DNA of 11,933 nucleotides from contig JAUUZT010000008.1 of assembly GCA_030589825.1 (NCBI GenBank), positions 1 through 11,933 of the forward strand, read 5' to 3'. Position numbers and translations under genes: made by a program. The notes beneath the pieces are model-generated. The model was not told the DNA's origin, searched no databases, and saw only the letters and a list, made by a program, of their open reading frames with translations. Positions 1 to 7,446 of the stretch are shown in pieces (position 1 is the stretch's first letter; the number at the start of each line of letters is the position of its first letter). The stretch comes from Dehalococcoidia bacterium (lineage in GTDB: Bacteria > Chloroflexota > Dehalococcoidia > GIF9 > AB-539-J10).

Positions 1-762
1 GAGACGGCTCGCTGTGATGAAATGAAGACTACTGAGGGGGTGAAACGTTCAATTGAGGCCCTGAAACGAAGAGATATTGAAGCTTTAATAACTATAGGTG
101 GAGATGGAACGTTTCGTGGTGCTGCAGCTCTGGCTCAGGAAGGAGTAAAAATAATTGGCATTCCGGGTACTATAGATAACGATGTATATGGTACTGACTT
201 CACTATAGGATTTGATACAGCTATAAATACTGCTTTGAATGCTATAGATAAAATAAGGGATACTGCTGAGTCTTTGCAACGTCCTTTCTTTATTGAAGTC
301 ATGGGGAAGTCAACGGGGTTCATTGCGCTGGACGTAGGAATTGCTGGTGGGGCTGAAGATATTTTAGTACCAGAAATAGTGACAAACATAGAGGATATCT
401 GTGTGAATATCGAACAGAATTTAAATAAAGGAAAAAAATCGAGCATCATAGTGGTTGCTGAAGGTGATGACGCAGGAGGGGTTTTTCAAATTGCCCAGCA
501 AGTATGGGAAAGGCTAAAACTGGAATATAGAATCTGTGTTCTTGGGCATATACAGAGAGGAGGTTCTCCTACGGTTAGGGACAGAATCCTGGCCAGCAGA
601 CTTGGAGTTGCTGCTGTGGAAATGCTGGTTCAAGGGAAGTTTGGTTATATGATGGGAGAACAAAATTGTCGAGTAACGCACACACCTTTGGAAGATACCT
701 TTAAGAAAAGAAAAATATTAGATCCTGATTTATTACGGTTAATTAAAATGTTAGCTACCTAG
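1..762 (+). CDS. pfkA: ATP-dependent 6-phosphofructokinase, 3' part (5' end outside window)
   Basis: Phosphorylates fructose 6-phosphate to fructose 1,6-bisphosphate in cytosolic glycolysis. The frame is open to base 1 (ETARCDE precedes the first ATG at 22, matching the family's S/TARCxE segment), so the ATG at 22 is internal and roughly the first 75 residues are missing. Visible motifs are GGDGT (97-111), PGTIDND with the catalytic Asp (163-183), MGKSTG (301-318) and GHIQRGGSP (near 544-570). The Gly after GGD and the Gly in PGTIDND, instead of Asp and Lys, are the pattern of ATP-using enzymes rather than PPi-using ones. It ends with TAG at 760-762 and converges on the next gene 70 bp away; no strong terminator separates them. 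The family call is secure; the ATP preference is inferred from two residues. Confidence 0.95.
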   Translation, partial: ETARCDEMKTTEGVKRSIEALKRRDIEALITIGGDGTFRGAAALAQEGVKIIGIPGTIDNDVYGTDFTIGFDTAINTALNAIDKIRDTAESLQRPFFIEVMGKSTGFIALDVGIAGGAEDILVPEIVTNIEDICVNIEQNLNKGKKSSIIVVAEGDDAGGVFQIAQQVWERLKLEYRICVLGHIQRGGSPTVRDRILASRLGVAAVEMLVQGKFGYMMGEQNCRVTHTPLEDTFKKRKILDPDLLRLIKMLAT

Positions 763-766
763 TGGA

Positions 767-790
767 AATGGAATAAATAGACTATCCATT
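767..790. other. Weak inverted repeat between convergent genes
   Basis: AATGGA (767-772) and TCCATT (785-790) can pair around a 12-base loop in the 70-bp gap between pfkA and the convergent hypothetical gene. The stem is only 6 bp with two G:C pairs and has no T-tract on either strand, so it is at best a weak bidirectional terminator. It is listed because it is the only stem I see at this convergent junction. Confidence 0.2.
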
Positions 791-832
791 GGTAAGACAA
801 GAAGGGTATAACAGTTAACTAAGGGAATTCTA

Positions 833-1570
833 TCAATATACACTATATGACTTTAAATGTTTGGCAATGGTGTCGATTGCCTCAAAAATTTGCTGTGGCG
901 GAAGAAAGTAAGAATTGCGTATTCTAAAATACCCATATTTAGGTTCGGGATAAATCCAGATATTACCTTTAATAGATTCAAAATTACCTTGTAATAGCCT
1001 TTCCTTAATACAATAATCTGAATTTAGGGTCTCGGCCAGTATAGTGTCACCTTTCCATTCAAAATCAATTGTTATCCCCCCCCAAAGGGAGTTTTTCTTC
1101 CGGACCAATTTGGTTTTTTTAGGCATGCTATTTCCTGTGATAATTGAGTTCTTTACCAGGTAATCAACATAGTAATCCTTCCCATACTGATTGGAGGCTG
1201 AAACCATATTACATGAATCAATGTTCCTGTTTCTTATATCTATAAACCCTTCTGATTTCTGGGATGAAAATCTTCCGCCAAGCCCTATTTTACGCTTATC
1301 ATTGTCTGCAGCAGATATGAAAGATTTTATTCCGATACTTTGTAGGTGTTGATAAAACTCATTGATATCAGGTGTGGTGTTTTTTTTCAGTTTTTTAAGT
1401 ATTATTGGCAGGATCAGAAAAAATAATAATGGAATAAAGGAACTAAACCTTTGGATCCATTCTGAAATATCAATACCTAACATACTCAAAGTCCAAACAT
1501 CGCTCAACAGGTCTTTTTTTATTGAATTGTTAAAAATATCATTATATCTTTGGCTTGTGTTACTAATCAC
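833..1570 (-). CDS. Hypothetical protein with one predicted membrane segment
   Basis: I do not recognise this 245-residue protein. It starts with GTG at 1570 and ends with TGA at 833-835. Residues about 45-59 form a hydrophobic stretch (FIPLLFFLILPIILK) followed at once by KKLKK, so by the positive-inside rule the C-terminal part should face the cytoplasm. There is no cleavable signal peptide pattern, because about 44 mostly polar residues precede the segment. The C-terminal 180 residues look like a soluble alpha/beta domain with conserved-looking pieces: LWGGITIDFEWKGDTIL (162-178), GNIWIYPEPKYGYFRIR (202-218), then an amphipathic C-terminal helix. Its start has no good Shine-Dalgarno site; an ATG at residue 30 is an alternative but would not remove the membrane segment. 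It lies on the same strand as the pur cluster but 213 bp beyond purB, so membership of that operon is doubtful. Confidence 0.7.
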   Translation of the reverse strand: MISNTSQRYNDIFNNSIKKDLLSDVWTLSMLGIDISEWIQRFSSFIPLLFFLILPIILKKLKKNTTPDINEFYQHLQSIGIKSFISAADNDKRKIGLGGRFSSQKSEGFIDIRNRNIDSCNMVSASNQYGKDYYVDYLVKNSIITGNSMPKKTKLVRKKNSLWGGITIDFEWKGDTILAETLNSDYCIKERLLQGNFESIKGNIWIYPEPKYGYFRIRNSYFLPPQQIFEAIDTIAKHLKSYSVY

Positions 1571-1621
1571 CTGTTCGAGTTAATACTTAAACTGAACCTC
1601 TCTATTTTAATACAATGCCTA

Positions 1622-1650
1622 AATATATTTATTAATTATCTGCTAAACAA
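1622..1650 (-). promoter_or_regulatory. Possible promoter for the hypothetical gene
   Basis: On the minus strand TTGTTT (1650-1645), a 17-bp spacer and TATATT (1627-1622) resemble a sigma70-type promoter. It would give a leader of roughly 45 bases to the GTG at 1570. The -35 match is poor and the region is AT-rich, so chance is likely. Otherwise the 213-bp gap 1571-1783 shows only short stems (ATTCC/GGAAT at 1755-1773) and no convincing terminator for purB. Confidence 0.25.
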
Positions 1651-1783
1651 ATTATTGATAGCCAATTTAATGATGGGAATAGTAGATATAATCAGATAAC
1701 TCTTCAGGGTAATAAATTTCCCTTTATACCTTATGTGGAAAAGAGAGACCAGATATTCCATTTGTGTCGGAATGTCTTTTAAT

Positions 1784-3076
1784 TTAACCAAGCTCTAATC
1801 GTTGGAAAATAGTATCTACATGTTTTGTGTAATAATCATAATCAAAGAGAGAATCAATTTTTTTGGCATCTAATCGCTCGGCTACTCGATTATCACTCTT
1901 GAGTAAGGTCAAGAAATCCTCGCCTTCCTGCCAAACTTTCATCGCATTAGATTGTACTATTTCATATGCTTCTTTTCTGCTTAGGCCTGTACCGATAAGT
2001 GCTAGTAATACTCTTTGAGAGAATACCAATCCTCTGGTAAGCTCAAGATTGCGCCTCATATTCTCCGGATAGACATTAAGGTCTTTCATAACGTTGATTA
2101 GGAGGAACAAAGCATAATCTATTACTAGACACGCGTCGGGAAGAATAACTCGTTCTGTAGAAGAATGACTAATGTCACGTTCGTGCCATAGCGCAATATT
2201 TTCAAGCGAAGTAACGGCATAACCTCTTAATAATCTAGCTATACCACAAATTCTTTCACACAGTTCAGGATTTCTTTTATGTGGCATTGCGGAGGAACCT
2301 GTTTGGCCTTTTTGAAATGGCTCTTCAAGCTCTAATATTTCTGTTCTCTGAAGGCTCCTAATCTCAGTTGCAATATTTTCTAGAGATCCCCCTAGAATCG
2401 CTAATGTGCTCATGAATTGAGCATGACGGTCACGCTGAATTATTTGGTTTGAGATAGGAGCAGGGGAAAGTCCCATTTTATTACATGCTATTACTTCAAT
2501 ATCAGGAGGTATTGTTGCGTAGGTACCCACTGCACCAGAGATTTTACCAATAGAGATAGCCTCTATAGCACTTGATAGTCTTTTTGCGTTACGTTTCATC
2601 TCTTCTACCCATAATGCTAATTTTAAACCAAAAGTAATTGGCTCGGCATGAACTCCATGTGTGCGTCCAATCATTAAAGTATATTTATATTTTATGGCTT
2701 TCTGTTCTAAAACGGAGATTAGTTCTGCCAAACCATGCTCAATTATCAGAGAAGCTTCTTTTAATTGGAGTCCTAGGGCAGTATCCATAACATCTGAAGA
2801 TGTAAGGCCTAGATGAATGAATCGTGATTCTTCACCAAGACTTTCAGCGACCGAACCAAGAAAGGCTGTCATATCGTGATGGGTTACACTGAGTATTTCG
2901 GCCAGGCGATTTATATTGCACTGGGCAGTCCTTATCTTTATCATGGAATCATGAGGAATTGCTCCTAGTTCTGTCCAAGCTTCACAAACAGCTATCTCTA
3001 CCTGCAACCACTTATTAAACTTGCTTTTTTCAGCCCATACTTGCTCCATTTGGGCTCGTGAATAACGCTCAATCAT
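1784..3076 (-). CDS. purB: Adenylosuccinate lyase
   Basis: Cleaves SAICAR to AICAR plus fumarate in IMP synthesis, and adenylosuccinate to AMP plus fumarate; a cytosolic homotetramer in the fumarase/aspartase superfamily. The 430 residues match the usual bacterial length. The superfamily signature SSAMPHKRNP is at 261-270, with the catalytic serine in the flexible loop; GRTHGVHAEP (137-146) carries the catalytic His140; HHDMTAF (66-72) and TSSDVMDTA (92-100) are the other active-site blocks. The ATG at 3076 overlaps the purE stop as ATGA (3073-3076), and GCAGGAAATAAGAA just upstream supplies a Shine-Dalgarno site inside the purE end, which suggests translational coupling. It is the last gene of the guaA-purD-purE-purB cluster. 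All key residues are present; very secure. Confidence 0.97.
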   Translation of the reverse strand: MIERYSRAQMEQVWAEKSKFNKWLQVEIAVCEAWTELGAIPHDSMIKIRTAQCNINRLAEILSVTHHDMTAFLGSVAESLGEESRFIHLGLTSSDVMDTALGLQLKEASLIIEHGLAELISVLEQKAIKYKYTLMIGRTHGVHAEPITFGLKLALWVEEMKRNAKRLSSAIEAISIGKISGAVGTYATIPPDIEVIACNKMGLSPAPISNQIIQRDRHAQFMSTLAILGGSLENIATEIRSLQRTEILELEEPFQKGQTGSSAMPHKRNPELCERICGIARLLRGYAVTSLENIALWHERDISHSSTERVILPDACLVIDYALFLLINVMKDLNVYPENMRRNLELTRGLVFSQRVLLALIGTGLSRKEAYEIVQSNAMKVWQEGEDFLTLLKSDNRVAERLDAKKIDSLFDYDYYTKHVDTIFQRLELG

Positions 3077-3537
3077 TTCTTATTTCCTGCTAATTCCATT
3101 TTATATTTTATATACGCCTGTTTAATATCATCATATTTCATGCCTAGAATTTGAGAAGCCAATAGGGCGGCATTTGTTGCGCCACCTTTTCCAATACCCA
3201 TACAGGCAACAGGAACACCTCCAGGCATTTGTATAATAGATAATAGAGCATCGATGCCATGCAATGCACCATTGGGAACAGGAATACCTATTACAGGAAT
3301 ACTGGTCCAGCTTGCCAGTACACCAGGAAGATGAGCAGCACCGCCGGCAGCTGCAATAATAAGATCAAAACCATTCTCTTCGGCTCCTTGTCCATAGTTT
3401 CTAACCTTTTCTGGATTTCGATGAGCTGATATAACGGAGAGCTCATAAATGATACCTAATTGGTCCAAAATGTTTAATGTTGGTTGTATTTTATCGGTAT
3501 CACTATTACTACCTATTACTATACCTATTTTTGCCAT
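3073..3537 (-). CDS. purE: N5-carboxyaminoimidazole ribonucleotide mutase (class I PurE)
   Basis: Converts N5-CAIR to CAIR in de novo purine synthesis; the bacterial class forms cytosolic octamers. The 154 residues fit the single-domain class I form. Motifs are GSNSD (9-13), SAHRNP with the catalytic His39 (37-42) and AGGAAHLPG (64-72), followed by the SLLSIVQMP-like block (99-105). The GGAAHLPG block fits class I (mutase) rather than animal-type class II AIR carboxylases. Class I enzymes depend on PurK to make N5-CAIR, and no purK lies in this window. The ATG at 3537 sits 1 bp after the purD stop, with AAGGAAGG about 9 bases upstream inside the purD end. The stop overlaps the purB start by 4 bp. 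The SAHRN variant of the commoner SAHRT is minor. Confidence 0.96.
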   Translation of the reverse strand: MAKIGIVIGSNSDTDKIQPTLNILDQLGIIYELSVISAHRNPEKVRNYGQGAEENGFDLIIAAAGGAAHLPGVLASWTSIPVIGIPVPNGALHGIDALLSIIQMPGGVPVACMGIGKGGATNAALLASQILGMKYDDIKQAYIKYKMELAGNKK

Positions 3538-3538
3538 T

Positions 3539-4810
3539 CTAATTTACCTTCCTTAATGCAATATCTTTTCGATAATAACTACCATTGAAATGAATATTCT
3601 TAATATTATGATAAACTTTCTCTCTTGCTTCTTCTATGTCCTTACCAGTGCATGATAATGTAAGAACACGTCCACTATTATTATATATTTTTCCTTCATT
3701 GCCTAGCTTGGTTCCTGTTTGAAAAACTAAGGCATCCTTGTCAATACTTTCTAACCCAATTATAGGGTATCCTTTTTCGTAGCTAGCAGGATATCCTGCA
3801 GATGACATAACTGTTCCTACACACGCTTTGTTACTCCATTCTATCTTTATTTTGTCGAGCCTACCTTGAACAACTGCAAGGCAAATATCAACAATATCAG
3901 TCTTAAGAAGTGGGAGTAAAACTTGGGTTTCTGGATCACCAAATCGACAATTAAATTCTAGCACAATAATATCACCCTCATCTGTGATCATTAGCCCTGC
4001 ATAAAGAACTCCCTTATAGGGAGTTCCTCTTTGAGACATAGCTTTTATCGCAGGTAATAGAACTGTCTGAGTTGCTTTATATGCCATCTGGGGTGGAAAA
4101 AAATCAGGTCTGCTATAGCATCCCATGCCACCAGTATTTGGCCCGTGATCTCCATCCCGTGCTTTCTTGTAATCACACACTGGAATCATAGTAGAAATTG
4201 ATTTACCATCGGTAAAGGCTAGTAAACTTACTTCTCTCCCTGAAATATAGGTGTCAATTATAACCTTGCTTCCTGCAGACCCAAAAACTTTTCCTTCCAT
4301 CATATCCTTTAATGCTTGACTAGCTTCCGATAGAGAATTAGTTATTATTATGCCTTTTCCGGCGGCTAAACCATCTGCTTTTACAACAAAAGGAGGAGTT
4401 TGCTGAATAAGATAACTATAGGCTTCATTGTAAGAAGAGAAGGCAACTCCTTGGGAACATGGAATATTATTCTGAATCATCAATTCTTTAGCAAATATCT
4501 TGCTTGACTCTATTTGGGAAGCAGCCTTTGTCGGACCGAAAATAGGAATGCTTAAGTTTTCGAAATAATCTACTATTCCAAGGGAAAGAGGCTGTTCTGG
4601 ACCAACAATCACAAGATCAACCCCTTTATCTTTAGCAATTGTGGCTAAAGATTCTATATCATCAGGATGGATAACTATGTTTTCAGCTAAGCTTGCAGTA
4701 CCAGCATTTCCTGGCGATATAAATATCTTTTCTACTTTATGATTCTGAGCTATTTTCCAAACCAGAGCGTGTTCTCTGGCACCACTACCAACCACCATTA
4801 CTTTCAACAA
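3539..4810 (-). CDS. purD: Phosphoribosylamine-glycine ligase (GAR synthetase)
   Basis: Joins glycine to phosphoribosylamine with ATP, the second step of IMP synthesis; a cytosolic ATP-grasp enzyme. The 423 residues match bacterial PurD. Order of motifs: N-terminal GSGAREHAL (8-16), GPEQPL (70-75), ATP-grasp KADGLAAGKG (143-152), GDHGPNTGGMG (220-230) and the signature FNCRFGDPETQ (286-296). There is no usable ATG at the expected N-terminus. Two tandem TTG codons (4810 and 4807) precede KVMVVGSG, and the first is favoured because GGAGA (4826-4822) lies 11 bases upstream; family members usually begin like MKVLVIG, which would fit the second. The gap to guaA is 50 bp and to purE 1 bp. Function is secure; the exact start is not. 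Confidence 0.96.
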   Translation of the reverse strand: MLKVMVVGSGAREHALVWKIAQNHKVEKIFISPGNAGTASLAENIVIHPDDIESLATIAKDKGVDLVIVGPEQPLSLGIVDYFENLSIPIFGPTKAASQIESSKIFAKELMIQNNIPCSQGVAFSSYNEAYSYLIQQTPPFVVKADGLAAGKGIIITNSLSEASQALKDMMEGKVFGSAGSKVIIDTYISGREVSLLAFTDGKSISTMIPVCDYKKARDGDHGPNTGGMGCYSRPDFFPPQMAYKATQTVLLPAIKAMSQRGTPYKGVLYAGLMITDEGDIIVLEFNCRFGDPETQVLLPLLKTDIVDICLAVVQGRLDKIKIEWSNKACVGTVMSSAGYPASYEKGYPIIGLESIDKDALVFQTGTKLGNEGKIYNNSGRVLTLSCTGKDIEEAREKVYHNIKNIHFNGSYYRKDIALRKVN

Positions 4811-4860
4811 TTACTATATCGTCTCCATTATCAAATACTTATAGTACCGTAATATTATTA

Positions 4861-6555
4861 TTATTCCCATTCGATGGTAGCTGGCGGTTTACTAGTAATA
4901 TCATAGACTACACGGTTAATATTAGGGACCTCATTTACAATTCGGTCCGATATTCTGGCCATAAGGTCATATGGTAAACGAGCCCAATCGGCAGTCATAG
5001 CGTCATTACTTTTTACTGCTCTAATTGCTATTAAATAGCCATATGTGCGGTAATCACCCATTACCCCAACACTTTTTACGTCCGTAAGTACTGCAAAAGA
5101 TTGCCACAGTTGACGATATAATTTAGCTTTTTTAATCTCATCCATGACTATCCAGTCAGCGCCACGAAGGATCTCTAGTTTTTCTTTAGTTACTTCTCCT
5201 ATAATTCTGATAGCTAAACCTGGGCCAGGAAATGGCTGCCGCCATAATAGGTCCTCAGGCATTCCTAGTGCTAATCCCAATTCACGAACCTCATCTTTGA
5301 ATAAATAACGCAAAGGTTCAACAAGACGAAGTCTCATATTAGAGGGTAGTCCACCGACGTTGTGGTGGCTCTTTATTGTAACTGCTGCTTTAGTCTCTAC
5401 TGTTGTACTTTCTATTACATCTGGGTAAAGAGTTCCCTGAGCAAGAAAAGCAATCTGTCCTAATTTTGTAGCCTCTTCCTCAAATACATTAATGAACTCT
5501 ACTCCAATTAATTTCCGTTTTGTTTCAGGGTCAGTCACTCCGCTGAGTTGCTGTAAAAATCTCTCACTAGCATCGACATACACAATATTCAACTTAAGGT
5601 TACGTTTAAAAGTGTCAAGTATTCTCTCCGCTTCTTCACGCCGTAATAGACCATTATTAATGAAGAAGCAGGTTAGATTGTCACCAATAGCCAAGTGAAT
5701 CAGAGTGGCAGTAACTGCCGAATCTACGCCTCCAGATAAAGCACAGATTACCTTTTCATTTCCCACTTGCTTCTTAATTTTAGCAATGCTCTCAGTTTTA
5801 AATCGAGCAGGTGTCCAGTTGCCCTTACAAGCACAGATTTTATAAACAAAATTTTCAAATATTTCTTTACCATGTGGTGTGTGAGCTACTTCAGGATGAA
5901 ACTGGAGCCCATAAATGTGTTTGTTATTACCCATGACAGCAATAGGAGAATTTTCAGTTTGTGCTAAAGCTTTAAAGCCAGGTGGCATATCTATAACATG
6001 GTCACCATGACTCATCCATACGGGTAAAGTATTGGGAAGTCCTGTGAAAAGAGGATTGGTAGTATCACTTATATCCAGCATTGACTGGCCATATTCATTT
6101 AGTTCCCCTGGTAATACCTGTCCTCCTAATTGATGTGTGATAACTTGCATCCCATAACAAATACCCATTACAGGTATGTGTTGTTCATAAATATTTTCTG
6201 AAGGTAAAGGTGCATTTGAAGCATAAACGCTAGAAGGTCCTCCAGAGAGAATGAACCCCCGGGGTTTAAGAGATGCTATTTTTTCTAAAGGAGTATTATA
6301 AGGTACAATCTCACAATAGACATGGCATTCACGTATTCGCCTTGCAATAAGCATGGTATATTGTGAACCAAAGTCGATAATTATAATGGTCTCTCGTTTA
6401 GCGAGCGAAAGTGGCTTAATCTCAGGCAAAGTCTGTTCTATTTTTAATCCCTTGGCGATTTCTAAATAAGTAGAAACTTCAATATCATCGCTGGTAGAGA
6501 CCCGATGGCTATGTGATATGGTCTTTTGTTTATCATTGATACTTGGCATAGTCAT
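4861..6555 (-). CDS. guaA: GMP synthase (glutamine-hydrolysing), with N-terminal extension
   Basis: Aminates XMP to GMP using glutamine and ATP in the cytosol. A class I glutamine amidotransferase domain comes first: DFGSQYT (61-67), GICYGMQ with Cys133, and QFHPEV with His220 and Glu222 form the triad. An ATP pyrophosphatase domain follows, with the P-loop LSGGVDSAV (273-281), and then the dimerisation domain with [10 protein letters not shown] (395-404) and the canonical end [14 protein letters not shown]. All key residues are present. At 564 residues it is longer than typical 510-525-residue GuaA because about 50 residues precede the usual start of the amidotransferase fold. Two ATG codons lie at 6555 and 6549, but no Shine-Dalgarno site precedes them. 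It heads the minus-strand pur cluster and is divergent from tsaC. Confidence 0.97.
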   Translation of the reverse strand: MTMPSINDKQKTISHSHRVSTSDDIEVSTYLEIAKGLKIEQTLPEIKPLSLAKRETIIIIDFGSQYTMLIARRIRECHVYCEIVPYNTPLEKIASLKPRGFILSGGPSSVYASNAPLPSENIYEQHIPVMGICYGMQVITHQLGGQVLPGELNEYGQSMLDISDTTNPLFTGLPNTLPVWMSHGDHVIDMPPGFKALAQTENSPIAVMGNNKHIYGLQFHPEVAHTPHGKEIFENFVYKICACKGNWTPARFKTESIAKIKKQVGNEKVICALSGGVDSAVTATLIHLAIGDNLTCFFINNGLLRREEAERILDTFKRNLKLNIVYVDASERFLQQLSGVTDPETKRKLIGVEFINVFEEEATKLGQIAFLAQGTLYPDVIESTTVETKAAVTIKSHHNVGGLPSNMRLRLVEPLRYLFKDEVRELGLALGMPEDLLWRQPFPGPGLAIRIIGEVTKEKLEILRGADWIVMDEIKKAKLYRQLWQSFAVLTDVKSVGVMGDYRTYGYLIAIRAVKSNDAMTADWARLPYDLMARISDRIVNEVPNINRVVYDITSKPPATIEWE

Positions 6556-6560
6556 GCTAG

Positions 6561-6587
6561 ATTATCATTGTGTTATACTAGCGTCAA
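6561..6587 (-). promoter_or_regulatory. Candidate guaA-pur promoter, close to the start codon
   Basis: On the minus strand TTGACG (6587-6582), a 15-bp spacer and GATAAT (6566-6561) match sigma70 elements at 5 of 6 positions each. Only five bases (CTAGC) separate the -10 box from the ATG at 6555, so transcription would begin at or next to the start codon. An alternative -10, TATAAC (6577-6572), has no good -35 and would give a leader of about 10 bases. Either way the lack of a Shine-Dalgarno site is consistent with a leaderless or near-leaderless guaA mRNA. The 15-bp spacer is short. Confidence 0.45.
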
Positions 6588-6638
6588 GGGGAGAAACTAA
6601 CCAATAGAAGAAATAGCATACTATATAACATTAATCTA

Positions 6639-6658
6639 CTTACTGATTGATTAGTAAG
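6639..6658. promoter_or_regulatory. Inverted repeat in the divergent intergenic region (operator-like)
   Basis: CTTACT (6639-6644) and AGTAAG (6653-6658) form a perfect 6-bp dyad around GATTGATT. On the plus strand the stem can extend by a G:U and an A:U pair to leave a TTGA tetraloop. No T-tract follows, so it is not a typical terminator. Its place between divergent guaA and tsaC suggests a protein-binding site for a regulator, which is inference only. Confidence 0.4.
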
Positions 6659-6760
6659 GGTCGTCAGCTAAGACAGACAAAAAAAGCAAATAAAGTACTT
6701 CTACAGTATTACTGAATGATATTTGAGCACTGACTAGTAGGGAGTATTTCAAATTACTGA
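6640..6760 (+). repeat. Three direct copies of TTACTGA between guaA and tsaC
   Basis: The heptamer TTACTGA occurs at 6640-6646, 6709-6715 and 6754-6760. The first two copies extend to TTACTGAWTGAT (11 of 12 bases identical, 6640-6651 and 6709-6720). Copy one is a half of the inverted repeat at 6639-6658, and copy two overlaps the 11-bp palindrome CAGTA-T-TACTG (6704-6714). The repeats could be operator half-sites for a regulator of one or both operons. The DNA is AT-rich, so coincidence cannot be excluded. Confidence 0.4.
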
Positions 6761-6773
6761 CATTTTTACACCA

Positions 6774-6803
6774 TTGGCAATATTTTATTTCAAAGCATAT
6801 ATA
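6774..6803 (+). promoter_or_regulatory. Candidate promoter of the tsaC-rpiB-ilv operon
   Basis: TTGGCA (6774-6779, 5 of 6 to TTGACA), an 18-bp spacer and TATATA (6798-6803) resemble a sigma70 promoter. Transcription would start near 6810, only about ten bases before the proposed ATA start of tsaC at 6821. The run is AT-rich and other -10 registers are possible. No other obvious promoter precedes rpiB or the ilv genes. Confidence 0.35.
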
Positions 6804-6820
6804 TAAAAAAGGGAAAGAAA

Positions 6821-7444
6821 ATAGATACATCAAGAGAGCTAATTGAAAAAGGAGTAAAGACCCTTAAAACAGGGGGGATAATTGCATTTCCTACTGACAC
6901 TGTTTATGGTCTAGGCGCTGATATTTCTAATTGCAAAGCTATAGAGAGGATTTACGAAGTAAAAAAACGGCCTAAAAATATGCCTTTTCCATTGCTTTTT
7001 AGCAATATCTCCCAGCTTGAAAAACTAACTGACGAGATATCTGAAATGGCTTCTCTAATGGCGAAATACTTCTGGCCTGGAGGGCTGACTCTTATTATGC
7101 AGAAGGCTAGCACTCTACCCAAATATATTTCCAGTCAGCCTACAGTGGCAGTGCGAATGCCAGGGCATCCAATACCATTGGAACTTATCAAGTACCTTGG
7201 TAATCCAATAATTGGCACAAGTGCAAATATTAGCGGAGAGAAAAGTGCACATACAGCGGATGAGGTACGGAGGCAACTAGGAAATTTTGTTGACCTGATT
7301 ATTGATGGAGGAAAGACACCAGGCGGTAAAGAGTCAACCATAATAGATATTACTGGAGTGGAACCTGTTATCTTGCGCCATGGAATAATATCCGAAAGTG
7401 ATATTGAGCGTGTTATAAATGATTATCGCCAAAGTAAGGAATAA
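6821..7444 (+). CDS. tsaC: L-threonylcarbamoyladenylate synthase (TsaC/Sua5/YrdC family), apparent ATA start
   Basis: Makes threonylcarbamoyl-AMP from threonine, bicarbonate and ATP, the first step of t6A37 modification of ANN-reading tRNAs, in the cytosol. From ATA at 6821 the product is 207 residues, the usual length for the short TsaC/YrdC form. Motifs are PTDTVYGLGAD (24-34), KKRP (48-51), FWPGGLTLI (84-92), VRMPGHP (111-117), GTSANISGE (132-140) and ESTIID (171-176). The frame is open from 6761 after a TGA, but holds no ATG, GTG or TTG until the ATG at 6980. Starting there would delete the first 53 residues, including the PTDTVYGL active-site strand. ATA at 6821 is chosen because GGGAAAG (6811-6817) lies just upstream and the N-terminus then aligns with the family; ATT at 6842 is a poorer option. 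A sequence error or real start-codon mutation is possible. The gene ends 2 bp before rpiB. Confidence 0.88.
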   Translation: MDTSRELIEKGVKTLKTGGIIAFPTDTVYGLGADISNCKAIERIYEVKKRPKNMPFPLLFSNISQLEKLTDEISEMASLMAKYFWPGGLTLIMQKASTLPKYISSQPTVAVRMPGHPIPLELIKYLGNPIIGTSANISGEKSAHTADEVRRQLGNFVDLIIDGGKTPGGKESTIIDITGVEPVILRHGIISESDIERVINDYRQSKE

Positions 7445-7446
7445 TT

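Noticed and set aside
1076..1083. Run of eight C in the hypothetical gene as a phase-variation tract
   Set aside because: It is a single mid-gene run with an intact frame on both sides and no sign of alternative frames; one sequence cannot show variation.
1755..1780. ATTCC/GGAAT stem followed by CTTTT on the plus strand downstream of purB
   Set aside because: The T-tract is on the wrong strand for purB and the stem is only 5 bp.
6556..6820. Purine riboswitch or T-box upstream of guaA or tsaC
   Set aside because: Predicted leaders are only about 0-12 bases long and no conserved riboswitch or T-box core is visible.
6651..6833. 60-residue minus-strand open frame in the divergent intergenic region
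   Set aside because: Low-complexity hydrophobic product over AT-rich promoter DNA, no ribosome site, and it overlaps the start of tsaC.
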